This document shows, one piece after another, positions 47,802 through 56,344 of a stretch of DNA of 64,000 nucleotides. Position 1 is the first letter of the stretch, and each line of letters starts with the position of its first letter. Source of the stretch: Bacteroidota bacterium (GTDB lineage Bacteria; Bacteroidota; Bacteroidia; AKYH767-A; OLB10); NCBI GenBank assembly GCA_016713925.1, contig JADJOH010000008.1:310001-374000 (forward strand). Reading direction: 5' to 3'. The notes under the pieces are model-generated. The model made no database searches. It worked only from the letters and a program-made list of their open reading frames with translations, and was not told the origin of the DNA. A program made the position numbers and the translations under genes.

Positions 47802-47809
47802 CAAATTTA
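47802..47809 (-). promoter_or_regulatory. Bacteroidota -7 box of the Rrf2 gene
   Basis: On the minus strand this reads TAAATTTG, matching the Bacteroidota consensus TAnnTTTG, about 18 bp before the start codon. A -33-like ATTG (47834-47831) lies 21 bp upstream, inside the palindrome at 47825-47844. Confidence 0.55.
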
Positions 47810-47824
47810 AATTATTTTACGATA

Positions 47825-47844
47825 TTCGGACAATTTGGTCCGAA
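47825..47844. promoter_or_regulatory. Candidate Rrf2 operator in its own promoter
   Basis: TTCGGACAATTTGGTCCGAA is an inverted repeat with perfect 7-bp arms (TTCGGAC/GTCCGAA) around 6 bp. It covers the presumed -33 element, so a bound regulator would block RNA polymerase. It shares GGAC-N6-GTCC with the norC site at 47316-47329. Confidence 0.65.
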
Positions 47845-48230
47845 TAAATGAATATGAGATTTGTCATATTTAATGAAAAGTAAACTCTAAAAATATCAGT
47901 GAAATAAAACACGTGATAAGTACTGAAGATGAGTCAATTAGTGCTATTGCATTTTCTTAAGATGAAGTAACTTTTATATAAAACCGAGAAATGGAAAGGC
48001 GCACCGTGTCGAATTTAATTTCCAACATGTGATAACGCTGCCGAAGGTGTGCGATTATAAATAGATATTCAATACATAAGAATTGAAGTTTGTTTTAGAG
48101 AAGAGTTTTAATGCCGGATTGATCCTTTTATAAAATACAAAAGTTGCAGCACTTGATAGTTGATTGAAACAAACAACAATAGTAATTTATTCTAAAACTC
48201 TTTACGGGCTTCTTATGGATTTGTATCGGA
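47845..48230. other. AT-rich intergenic region between the NO operon and a secreted-protein gene
   Basis: No convincing frame, RNA or terminator is visible in this stretch. A weak inverted pair GGCGCACC (47998) and GGTGTGCG (about 48036) flanks a 30-bp spacer, which may be a chance match. The region is upstream of the Rrf2 promoter and downstream of the gene at 48231-48794. Confidence 0.4.
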
Positions 48231-48794
48231 TTAAGGCGCAGTAAAATCAAAACTAAGTATATTTCCATTAAACAGCAACGGTACTTTACTCCAGGTTTCA
48301 ATGGAGTTGCGGTGTCGAAGTACAATGTAATAACTATCCTGTGGGACCGTGTTTGGGAATTGGACCAAAGCTGACCCGTCCGTGAGAAGCACCACATTTT
48401 TTGAAATCACAAAACCGTAGGGTGAACCGGAGTTATGCAATTCCACGCTCACGACATCACAGGAATTCGGTGGATAGTTCAAGGGGTCATTGTTGTGGAG
48501 GACGGCAGTCATTTGTCCGCCACCGATGTAGAAGCCTTCAATAAAAGCTTTCAGATTTAACAACCGCAGATTGATGTACGGCTGTTGTTCCCCTTGTGTG
48601 AGGATAATATTTCCGGCCTGGAGCGTGGAATGGCAAGTCTCACCAAGGGTCCATGAGAGCGAGCTCCCCCCTGCATTATAATAGCCTCCATCGGTTGTAA
48701 TAGCAGCGGGACTTAGCGATTGACAGTAGATAGGGCTTGTTTCAATGAGCCAGGAGCCTGCCATAATTATCAAAATTCTATAGATTATTTTCAT
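48231..48794 (-). CDS. Secreted protein of unknown function
   Basis: The 187-residue protein has a signal peptide (about 1-25, ending PIYCQS) and a beta-rich body starting LSPAAITTDGGYYNAGGSSL followed by SWTLGETCHSTLQAGNIIL, a pattern shared by many Bacteroidota exported proteins of unknown role. It continues LKAFIEGFYIGGGQMTAVLH and ends abruptly at FDFTAP without an obvious T9SS sorting domain. It follows the DUF4907-like gene by about 30 bp on the same strand, so it may belong to the Kelch gene group. Confidence 0.7.
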   Translation of the reverse strand: MKIIYRILIIMAGSWLIETSPIYCQSLSPAAITTDGGYYNAGGSSLSWTLGETCHSTLQAGNIILTQGEQQPYINLRLLNLKAFIEGFYIGGGQMTAVLHNNDPLNYPPNSCDVVSVELHNSGSPYGFVISKNVVLLTDGSALVQFPNTVPQDSYYIVLRHRNSIETWSKVPLLFNGNILSFDFTAP

Positions 48795-48824
48795 TGGTAG
48801 TTGGATATAATACGTGGAAATTAT

Positions 48825-49238
48825 TTATTCTTTTGCAGTTGATATATGTAGTTGATTCAATTCTTCAATGGTGACTGAAGGTGGCATTTCACCCGCTTTC
48901 AATTTCGTAATAACAAGTCCTGCTACTTTAGTGGCATCTTCTCCATTTTTGAATCCCATCTTCCCTCCTACAGCAGGAATAGAACGTTGCTCTATGACCA
49001 TATCACCGTCAATAAAAATGTAGTAACCATAGTTATTTGAATCGGTATGAATAATCATGTGGGTAATGTCTGAAGATGAAAGTTTCAATGCCAGTTCCTT
49101 TCGCTGATTTTCACTTGCTATTTTCAATGAATCAGCATGATTTGTTTGTCCAGGATCAGCTTGAGTTTGAGCATTGCTTTTTGTTAAGGAGCAAAGTATG
49201 AATAAAATTATTAGTGTGATACTGATAATTTTATCCAT
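48825..49238 (-). CDS. DUF4907-like exported protein
   Basis: The 137-residue protein, from ATG 49238 (a longer frame from 49280 adds an implausible leader), has a signal peptide ending SNAQTQ and the pattern GYYIFIDGDMVIEQRSIPAV, then KMGFKNGEDATKVAGLVITK and GEMPPSVTIEELNQL, which I recognise as the DUF4907 type. Function is unknown. Such genes often neighbour Kelch-propeller proteins in Bacteroidota; here it lies 50 bp after the Kelch paralogue pair on the same strand. Confidence 0.65.
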   Translation of the reverse strand: MDKIISITLIILFILCSLTKSNAQTQADPGQTNHADSLKIASENQRKELALKLSSSDITHMIIHTDSNNYGYYIFIDGDMVIEQRSIPAVGGKMGFKNGEDATKVAGLVITKLKAGEMPPSVTIEELNQLHISTAKE

Positions 49239-49290
49239 ACTGCTCTCCTTCCCTAAATGATTTAGTGTATGGTTTATCATTTAATGAATA

Positions 49291-52200
49291 TTATTGTATA
49301 GCAGTTATAAATAAATTAATTCCCGAATTCAGAGTTATACCTGCTCCTGTGGTGTTACGGTACGCGACTTCCACCGTTCCGAGAGCGGATACACGTGCAT
49401 AGGCTATGATTAGTCCCGCATTTATAGCTGTTGCCGGTGAAACCAATACTGAGGCCGTAGTCACAGTATTAGAAATCGTATACGTTTGAACACTTGTTGT
49501 ATTGGCAGGAATTAATAAAGAAGCTGTGGACACTGTTTCTTTAATCACAGCAGCAAGTACCGTTCCCGCACTTCCAAACTTCACTGTTCCATTTACATCC
49601 AAAGCAGCGAGAGGTTCAGCAGCATTACTATTGATACCAACATTTCCTCCGGAGTTTTGCAGAAAGAGACGGGAAGGTGCACCGTTATTGCGCGACATAA
49701 TTTCATTGTCATCAAAAACCAGATTTGTAGTTCCGTTATTGCCAATCGTAAGATATCCTGAAGTGTTTGTAAAATCTGCATCAGTCCCACCATCAATATG
49801 TATTTTAGTCTGAGGTGAATTGATTCCGAATCCGGCATTACCATTTGCGTTAAAAACCATTCTTGAAGTCTCTAGCCCAGCTGTAGCTCCCGGTGAGAAG
49901 ATGATATCACCATATTCACGGAACTCCATTTTGTTTTCAAATCGTCTGAATAGAATCCGATGGTTATTACTATAGCTACTGATTTCTCCATTGTCAGTAA
50001 ACTTGATGTTTCCGTTTACTTCCAGTTTTTGGGAAGGAATATTGGTTCCAATTCCTATATTGCCATTATTTGACAGGAACAAAAAGTAATTCCCCGAGCC
50101 ACTTGGGTTGGGATTTGGTTTCCAAAAATTCAATCCTCCATCAGTGGGTTCATATTCAATTCCCCACATACCGTTATAATCTGCGCCCGGGCCGGTAAGC
50201 GTGGTTCCTCCGCCAAACAAAATCATCGGACCTCCAATGGAAGTGCCACCTGTAACCATAAAATTTCCATTGTGTACATGAAAAGCGTGCAGGGGATCGG
50301 CAGTTCCTATACCGATTTTAGAACCGTTATCATGCATTATTCCATCCGTTAAACTACTTCCATTCCATTTTGGAATTTTATTTACTGAAAGTGTTCCAAC
50401 TTTAGGATCGGTTTCAAGTGAATTTAAATTTGCCCATGAAGCCAATCCTGTTGCATCCGATTGCAGAATATAACCCAATCCCTGAGTACCATCTGTTAAT
50501 TTTAAATTACCTGTAATATCCAGAGTTGCCGTGGGGGAAATAGTGCCGATACCCACATTACCGGAATTTAAAATAGTCATTGCCATTGGAGAAACTCCAA
50601 CTGTAGCATTGCTTTTATAAAAATTAATTCTGCTTTGCGGCCGGAGTTCCAGTGCTCCTGTTCTGTAAGGGTAATGAATATCTTTTGCAATCTGACCAAT
50701 AAAACCTGTTGATTCAACACTTAAGTCATCAATGGCTTTTAAAACCAGAATGGGTCCTGATCCAACATTAGTCGGGTTAGAACTGGATAGGGTAAGCATG
50801 TTATCCAAAAAAGATTTTATGGATAATTTGGTTTCCGGTGTAGTGGTACCTATTCCAACATTTCCATTATTACTGTTATATATATCGTTGTTGGAAATGG
50901 TCCAGGCGCCGTCAGAAAAAGTACTGTTCTGTCCGGTAAGAACTGTAGAAGAATAATTTATTCCAGTTACATTGTCATCCATGTATTCCCAGAAATCTAT
51001 ATAATACGTACCAGCTCCATTGTATCCACCTCCAATATATCCTTTATTGCCAATTGAAAATCCTATTGCTTTTAATCTGGGTATTCCACCAAAATTTGCT
51101 TTTTGAGTCCACCCATCATTTACAGGGTTGTATTCCCAAAAATCATTCATTGTAACAAAGCTATATCCTGTCCCGATGTATCCTTTATTCCCTATTGAAA
51201 AGCCAACTGCTCTTGATCTCGTGCCACTTGCAGTAAAATTGGCTTTTTGCGTCCAAGTATTTAAGGTCGGATCAAATTCCCAAAAGTCAGCAGGACTTAT
51301 ATTGGATCCCGTTCCAATATAACCTTTGCTACCAATTGAAAAACCAACGGCATCAGCGCGTGCCCCGGTCGGAAGACTTAAGCGAGATATCCAACTATCG
51401 TTGGTAGGATCGTACTCCCAAAAATCAGTTAAATAAATGCCACGATAACCTGTTCCAATATATCCTTTATTATTAATGGAAAACCCAACTGCTTTTTCTC
51501 TTGGTCCGGCAAGTGCAGGCAACGGAGCTTTCTGTGTCCATGAATCTGAAGTTGGATTGTATTCCCAAAAGTCAGACTTATAAGTACCATCATTTCCTGT
51601 CCCAACATATCCTTTGCTTCCAATAGAAAAGCCCACAGCGCTCATTCGGGCACTACCTCCAAAATTAGCAATTTGAGTCCATATTCCTGTAGTTGGATCA
51701 TATTCCCAGAAGTCAGTTTTATATCCTCCGAAATTGAAATATCCTGTTCCAATATATCCTTTGTTTCCTATTGAAAAACCTACGGGTTCCAGTCGTTCTC
51801 CACCTCCGCAATTTGCTTTTAAAATCCAGCTATTGGGGGTTGGATGATTGGGATCAATGGTGGTGCTTGTGACTCTTATTCCACAATTTTTTATCCAGTC
51901 TGTACCATCATAAATATCTACACATTGATCATCTAAATTAAAAATTTGTAATCCTAATGCAGGTGATGCAATAGCATTGCGCTGCACCGTTGTCATTCTT
52001 GGCATGAGAAAACCTTTTGTTGTGGACGTTAAATCTAGAGTAGCAGATGAGCTTGGTGCTGCTGTTCCAATGCCAACATTACTTCCTGTATTCGTTACTG
52101 CATTATCTGCAATCCAGGTTGTTCCGTTCCATCGCAACGTATTTCCGTTCGCCGTTCCATCCGGAAGGTTTGCTGATTTCCCTGAATATAAAGCATAAGG

Positions 52201-52581
52201 GACACTGAGCAATTGCTGCGTGCCCATATCCGTGTAAGTAACTCCTGCACCGGTTATATCCAATTCTACCTGCAAGAATTTTGCATTGGTGCCCCAGTTG
52301 ATGGCCGGGAAGGTACCTGTCACAGGAGTCCCTTGTCCGATATTTACTGTAAAGAGTCCAAGTGTATTAGTAGTTGCAGGTTGTGTTTCAGAATAGACAG
52401 TGGCCCCTCCCGCGCTAACATCGTGTATGCTGAAGCGGAGAATTATCGACTGGCTGATGTAAGGATTTCCAGTCAGGTCTCTTGCTACCGCCTGATAGGG
52501 GATGGCTTGCGGAACTTGTGCATGTAGCGTTTCAAAGGTGATACAGAGAAATAGGAGTAGTTTGATGATGGTAGATTTCAT
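49291..52581 (-). CDS. Secreted six-Kelch-repeat, GIGT-repeat protein (paralogue A)
   Basis: The 1096-residue protein has a signal peptide (1-21, ending TLHAQ), a conserved N-terminal domain with VPQAIPYQAVARDLTGNPYI, then six Kelch repeats (about 250-535; each with GFSIGNKGYIGTG and DFWEYDP, forming a beta-propeller), and a long C-terminal shaft with about seven NVGIGT-x-x-P repeats, as in Bacteroidota fibre-like proteins. It ends FITAIQ with no T9SS sorting domain, so its surface anchoring is unclear. Its ends are nearly identical in DNA to paralogue B (e.g. the blocks at 52205-52340 and 49580-49670), while the middle differs. Carbohydrate binding is possible but not shown. Confidence 0.8.
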   Translation of the reverse strand: MKSTIIKLLLFLCITFETLHAQVPQAIPYQAVARDLTGNPYISQSIILRFSIHDVSAGGATVYSETQPATTNTLGLFTVNIGQGTPVTGTFPAINWGTNAKFLQVELDITGAGVTYTDMGTQQLLSVPYALYSGKSANLPDGTANGNTLRWNGTTWIADNAVTNTGSNVGIGTAAPSSSATLDLTSTTKGFLMPRMTTVQRNAIASPALGLQIFNLDDQCVDIYDGTDWIKNCGIRVTSTTIDPNHPTPNSWILKANCGGGERLEPVGFSIGNKGYIGTGYFNFGGYKTDFWEYDPTTGIWTQIANFGGSARMSAVGFSIGSKGYVGTGNDGTYKSDFWEYNPTSDSWTQKAPLPALAGPREKAVGFSINNKGYIGTGYRGIYLTDFWEYDPTNDSWISRLSLPTGARADAVGFSIGSKGYIGTGSNISPADFWEFDPTLNTWTQKANFTASGTRSRAVGFSIGNKGYIGTGYSFVTMNDFWEYNPVNDGWTQKANFGGIPRLKAIGFSIGNKGYIGGGYNGAGTYYIDFWEYMDDNVTGINYSSTVLTGQNSTFSDGAWTISNNDIYNSNNGNVGIGTTTPETKLSIKSFLDNMLTLSSSNPTNVGSGPILVLKAIDDLSVESTGFIGQIAKDIHYPYRTGALELRPQSRINFYKSNATVGVSPMAMTILNSGNVGIGTISPTATLDITGNLKLTDGTQGLGYILQSDATGLASWANLNSLETDPKVGTLSVNKIPKWNGSSLTDGIMHDNGSKIGIGTADPLHAFHVHNGNFMVTGGTSIGGPMILFGGGTTLTGPGADYNGMWGIEYEPTDGGLNFWKPNPNPSGSGNYFLFLSNNGNIGIGTNIPSQKLEVNGNIKFTDNGEISSYSNNHRILFRRFENKMEFREYGDIIFSPGATAGLETSRMVFNANGNAGFGINSPQTKIHIDGGTDADFTNTSGYLTIGNNGTTNLVFDDNEIMSRNNGAPSRLFLQNSGGNVGINSNAAEPLAALDVNGTVKFGSAGTVLAAVIKETVSTASLLIPANTTSVQTYTISNTVTTASVLVSPATAINAGLIIAYARVSALGTVEVAYRNTTGAGITLNSGINLFITAIQ

Positions 52582-52662
52582 AACCTTATATTTTAATTAA
52601 TTAGTATAGAATTATTTTTTATCTTAAAATTGAATTTATGAAACAAATCGACAAAATTGGTA

Positions 52663-55566
52663 CTATTGAATTACGGTGATGTGATAATTCATGAGAGGAG
52701 GATCTATAGCTGCACCGGTGATATTTGTGAATTTTACTTCAACAGTATTCGCGACGGATACCCGGCAATAAGCTATCAATAGACCATTCCCCAAAGCTTG
52801 TTCAGGAGAAACAAATGCTGTTGCTCCAATGCTGGCGTTAGCAATGGAAAATGTTTGAATGTAGGTGGCGCCTGCTGCTATAGAAGGGATTTCCATAGAC
52901 TGTGATTGTTTAATCAGGTTATTTATCACCGTACCAACGGTACCTAACTTCACTGTTCCATTTACATCCAAAGCAGCGAGAGGTTCAGCAGCATTACTAT
53001 TGATACCAACATTTCCTCCGGAGTTTTGCAGAAATAGTCGGGATGGCGCACCGTTATTACGTGACATGATTTCATTGTCATCAATAACCAGATTTGTAGT
53101 TCCGGTGTTTCCAATCGTAAGATATCCTGAAGTGTTAGTAAAATCTGCATCTGATCCACCATCAATATGTATTTTTGTCTGTGGTGAATTGATACCAAAA
53201 CCGGCATTACCCGCTGCATTAAAAACCATTCTTGACGTTTCTAAACCTGTTGTGGCACCGGGTGAGAAGATGATATCGCCAAATTCACGGAACTCCAATT
53301 TGAATTCAAATCTTCTAAACATAATACGATGGTAATTGCTGTAACTGCTAATTTCTCCATTGTCAGTAAATTTTATATTTCCGTTAACCTCGAGTTTTTC
53401 TGCAGGAGAAATAGTTCCGATACCTACATTGCCGCCATTGAATAATCCATCACCATCAAATCTGAATCCGCCCGATTGATCAGTTGCTGTTTGATTCTGT
53501 ATATAACCACTGGCGCCGGCTGGAATATCGCTTGCCGTCAGGTTTGTGGCAATAGTAGCGCGCCCTGTGGCATCCACCGTAAGTTTAGTATAGGTACCGG
53601 CTGTTACACCACTATTGTCTAGACTAATTGTGCCGGAACCCGTAATAGGTCCACCTGTTAATCCTGTACCGGTGGCGATATTGGTAACTGTACCAAGACC
53701 TAACGTTGATGGAGGTACCCAATTTGCATTTCCACTTGCATCGCTTATGAGCACGTGACCATTTGCCGGTGTAGTGGTCAGTTGAAAGTTAGTGGTTCGT
53801 GTTGTTCCTGCTACGTCAAGTTTTTGAGTTGGTGAACTAGTTCCGATTCCAGTGTTTCCTGAATTGCTATTGTAAATGGTGTTTCCAAACGTAATCCAAC
53901 TCCCATTATTTATGGAAGTGTTGTTCATAGTAGTTGGTATACTTGAATAGGTGGTTATTTGTTGACTTGGAGAATATTGCCAAAGCTCTTTTTTATACAA
54001 CGAAAAAAATCGACCAGTACAATAGTATCCTTTCCCGGAAATTACAAAACTTATTGGGATATCAATATTTCCCCCACCCAAATTAGCTTTTTGAGTCCAC
54101 ACATCTAATGCAGGATTGTATTCATGAAAATCGGAGTAATTATATCCTCCTCCAAGATAACCTCTATCTAAAATTGAAAAGACTACCGGCGAAGATCGAA
54201 ATACTCCTCCGGGAGTTCCAATGAAACTTGTTTTTTGAGTCCATGCATTGGTTAAAGGATCATACTCGAAAAAATTAGGATCTGAAAATTGAACCCATGA
54301 AATAAACATATACCCTTTGTTTCCAATTGCAAATCCCGCTCCATAATTGTTAGGAGATGATATAGGAACATTTGCTTTTGCACTCCAACTATTTAAAATT
54401 GGGTCGAACTCCCAAAAGTCGGTTGGTGCATTATTTCCACACCCTACATATCCTTTATTTCCTATTGGAAATCCGACAGCGGACATTCTAGCTCCTCCGG
54501 GGAAATTAGCTCTGATTAGCCAGGTATTATTAATAGGATTGTATTCCCAAAAGTCATTATAATAACCAGAGTTTCCGAATCCTGTACCTAAATAACCTTT
54601 TCCATTAATACTAAAACCGGCAGCATAATGCCTGGCCCCTCCGGGAAAATTTGCTTTTTGAGTCCATGAATTTGAAATTGAATTATACTCCCAAAAATCA
54701 TTTAGAAAATTTGAATTAGCATCATTCCCTGTACCAATATAACCCTTATCTCCTATACTGAAACCAACTGCAGCAGATCTGGCTATACCCGTTAAGTTCG
54801 TTTTCTTAACCCATTCGTTGCTTCCGGATCCTGTTGGACTAGCTACTGTACCCGTTTGTTTGAACCCGCAATTTTTTATCCAGTTTGTTCCATCATATAT
54901 ATCTGTACATTGATCATCCAGATTAAAAATTTGTAATCCTAATACAGGTGATGCAATAGCATTGCGCTGTGTAGTTGTCATTCTTGGCATGAGAAAACCT
55001 TTTGTTGTTGAGGTTATGTCAAGTGAAGCAGAAGCATTTGGTGTCGATGTTCCAAGACCAACATTACTTCCTGTGTTCGTTACCACATCATCTGCAATCC
55101 ATGTAGTGCCGTTCCATCGCAACGTATTTCCGTTCGCCGTACCATCCGGGAGGTTTGCTGATTTTCCTGAATACAAGGCAAAGGGTACACTGAGCAATTG
55201 CTGCGTGCCCATATCCGTGTAAGTAACTCCTGCACCGGTTATATCCAATTCTACCTGCAAGAATTTTGCATTGGTGCCCCAGTTGATGGCCGGGAAGGTA
55301 CCTGTCACAGGAGTTCCTTGTCCGATATTTACGGAAAAGAGTCCAAGTGTATTAGTAGTTGCAGGTTGTGTTTCCTTATAGACAATTGTACCTCCCGCGC
55401 TAACATCGTGAATGCTGAAGCGGAGAATTATCGCCTGATTGATGTAAGGATTTCCAGTCAGGTCTCTTGCTACCGCCTGATAGGGGATGGCTTGCGGTAC
55501 CTGTGCCTGGAGAGTTTCAATGGTTATGCTTAAGAATATGAGTAATCTGTAGAAGATAGATTTCAT
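52663..55566 (-). CDS. Secreted six-Kelch-repeat, GIGT-repeat protein (paralogue B)
   Basis: The 967-residue paralogue of the preceding gene has the same signal peptide type, VPQAIPYQAVARDLTGNPYI, six diverged Kelch repeats (about 245-530; two carry irregular glycine or FFEYDP blades), and about five GIGT-type shaft repeats. The N-terminal 230 residues and the segment around NSGGNVGINSNAAEPLAALD are close to identical to paralogue A, with synonymous sites also conserved over long blocks. This suggests recent duplication or gene conversion that spares the propeller. The two genes are 81 bp apart and run with the DUF4907-like and 187-aa genes. Confidence 0.8.
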   Translation of the reverse strand: MKSIFYRLLIFLSITIETLQAQVPQAIPYQAVARDLTGNPYINQAIILRFSIHDVSAGGTIVYKETQPATTNTLGLFSVNIGQGTPVTGTFPAINWGTNAKFLQVELDITGAGVTYTDMGTQQLLSVPFALYSGKSANLPDGTANGNTLRWNGTTWIADDVVTNTGSNVGLGTSTPNASASLDITSTTKGFLMPRMTTTQRNAIASPVLGLQIFNLDDQCTDIYDGTNWIKNCGFKQTGTVASPTGSGSNEWVKKTNLTGIARSAAVGFSIGDKGYIGTGNDANSNFLNDFWEYNSISNSWTQKANFPGGARHYAAGFSINGKGYLGTGFGNSGYYNDFWEYNPINNTWLIRANFPGGARMSAVGFPIGNKGYVGCGNNAPTDFWEFDPILNSWSAKANVPISSPNNYGAGFAIGNKGYMFISWVQFSDPNFFEYDPLTNAWTQKTSFIGTPGGVFRSSPVVFSILDRGYLGGGYNYSDFHEYNPALDVWTQKANLGGGNIDIPISFVISGKGYYCTGRFFSLYKKELWQYSPSQQITTYSSIPTTMNNTSINNGSWITFGNTIYNSNSGNTGIGTSSPTQKLDVAGTTRTTNFQLTTTPANGHVLISDASGNANWVPPSTLGLGTVTNIATGTGLTGGPITGSGTISLDNSGVTAGTYTKLTVDATGRATIATNLTASDIPAGASGYIQNQTATDQSGGFRFDGDGLFNGGNVGIGTISPAEKLEVNGNIKFTDNGEISSYSNYHRIMFRRFEFKLEFREFGDIIFSPGATTGLETSRMVFNAAGNAGFGINSPQTKIHIDGGSDADFTNTSGYLTIGNTGTTNLVIDDNEIMSRNNGAPSRLFLQNSGGNVGINSNAAEPLAALDVNGTVKLGTVGTVINNLIKQSQSMEIPSIAAGATYIQTFSIANASIGATAFVSPEQALGNGLLIAYCRVSVANTVEVKFTNITGAAIDPPLMNYHITVIQ

Positions 55567-56344
55567 AATATGGTATTGAATATTTGATTTATTTGAAAGT
55601 GATTTTTAATGGATGTAAAGAGGCGTTTTTATAGAGTGAAGTAATTTAGTTGGATGCTTAATCTTGAACAGAATTGTTATGGTATAACTCAAAATCGGAC
55701 GATCCATAGTAACATAGGGGGCATAACTGTTTTTTTCTAAATTATTTGTGTCTTATACCGGGGATCGTGTATTCATTATTTCATTTGTCAGATATTTCAT
55801 GTTGTCCGGATGTGATTTCATATCGACAGTGAACGCAACAGGCTTGTGAAAAAATCAGAATCAGGAGTTGTAGTAAACAGGTTATTTTAATTACGTTTTT
55901 CATACGCTTAAAGAATGAAATGAATACAAACAGTTTAATACCTAAAGAATAATAACGCAAATGGTCAGTCAACTAAAAACGAAAAGCAGTAAAGAATCTG
56001 TGGTGCAATGCGCTGGCGAACAATATAAATCTGAACAAGGATATTAATAAATTGTTAATTCTGCAAGCTTTATTTTTTTATTTTGAAAAAAATTGTATGT
56101 TCAAAGTTAAAATTTATGATTTAACCATCATAACGATGATATATTTATATAAGGATGAATGGCTTTGACAACATTTCAAAACTGACAAGGATCATTTTTC
56201 TTCCGCAAATTAAAATGAATTATTATTCATCCACTGCCGAAATATGGCGATAGAATGTGAACAAAAAGGATTATGAAGGTTTGTATAAAACAGTCGGTAG
56301 TCTGAAAAATGGAATACTATTTACTATTACCGATTTACTTATTT
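55567..56344. other. Intergenic region upstream of the Kelch pair
   Basis: This 778-bp AT-rich gap separates the Kelch gene group from the lipid-type operon's last gene. Apart from a weak 40-codon frame at 55781-55903 I see no gene, RNA or strong hairpin. It should contain the promoter of the Kelch group and the end of the lipid-type operon transcript. Confidence 0.4.
55781..55903 (-). CDS. Possible 40-aa secreted peptide (uncertain)
   Basis: The frame from ATG 55903 to 55781 reads as a hydrophobic leader (MKNVIKITCLLQLLILIFSQ) followed by a cysteine-rich tail ACCVHCRYEITSGQHEISDK, with the Cys placed where a lipobox would be. A longer frame from 55972 exists. It may be a small lipopeptide or chance. 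No similarity is recognised and there is no clear ribosome binding signal. Confidence 0.25.
   Translation of the reverse strand: MKNVIKITCLLQLLILIFSQACCVHCRYEITSGQHEISDK

Noticed and set aside
47998..48043. Possible terminator or operator hairpin
   Set aside because: Arms are short and imperfect with a long spacer and no U-tract.
49291..55566. Prophage tail-fibre genes
   Set aside because: GIGT-type shaft repeats recall fibres, but both proteins have signal peptides and no other phage gene is nearby.
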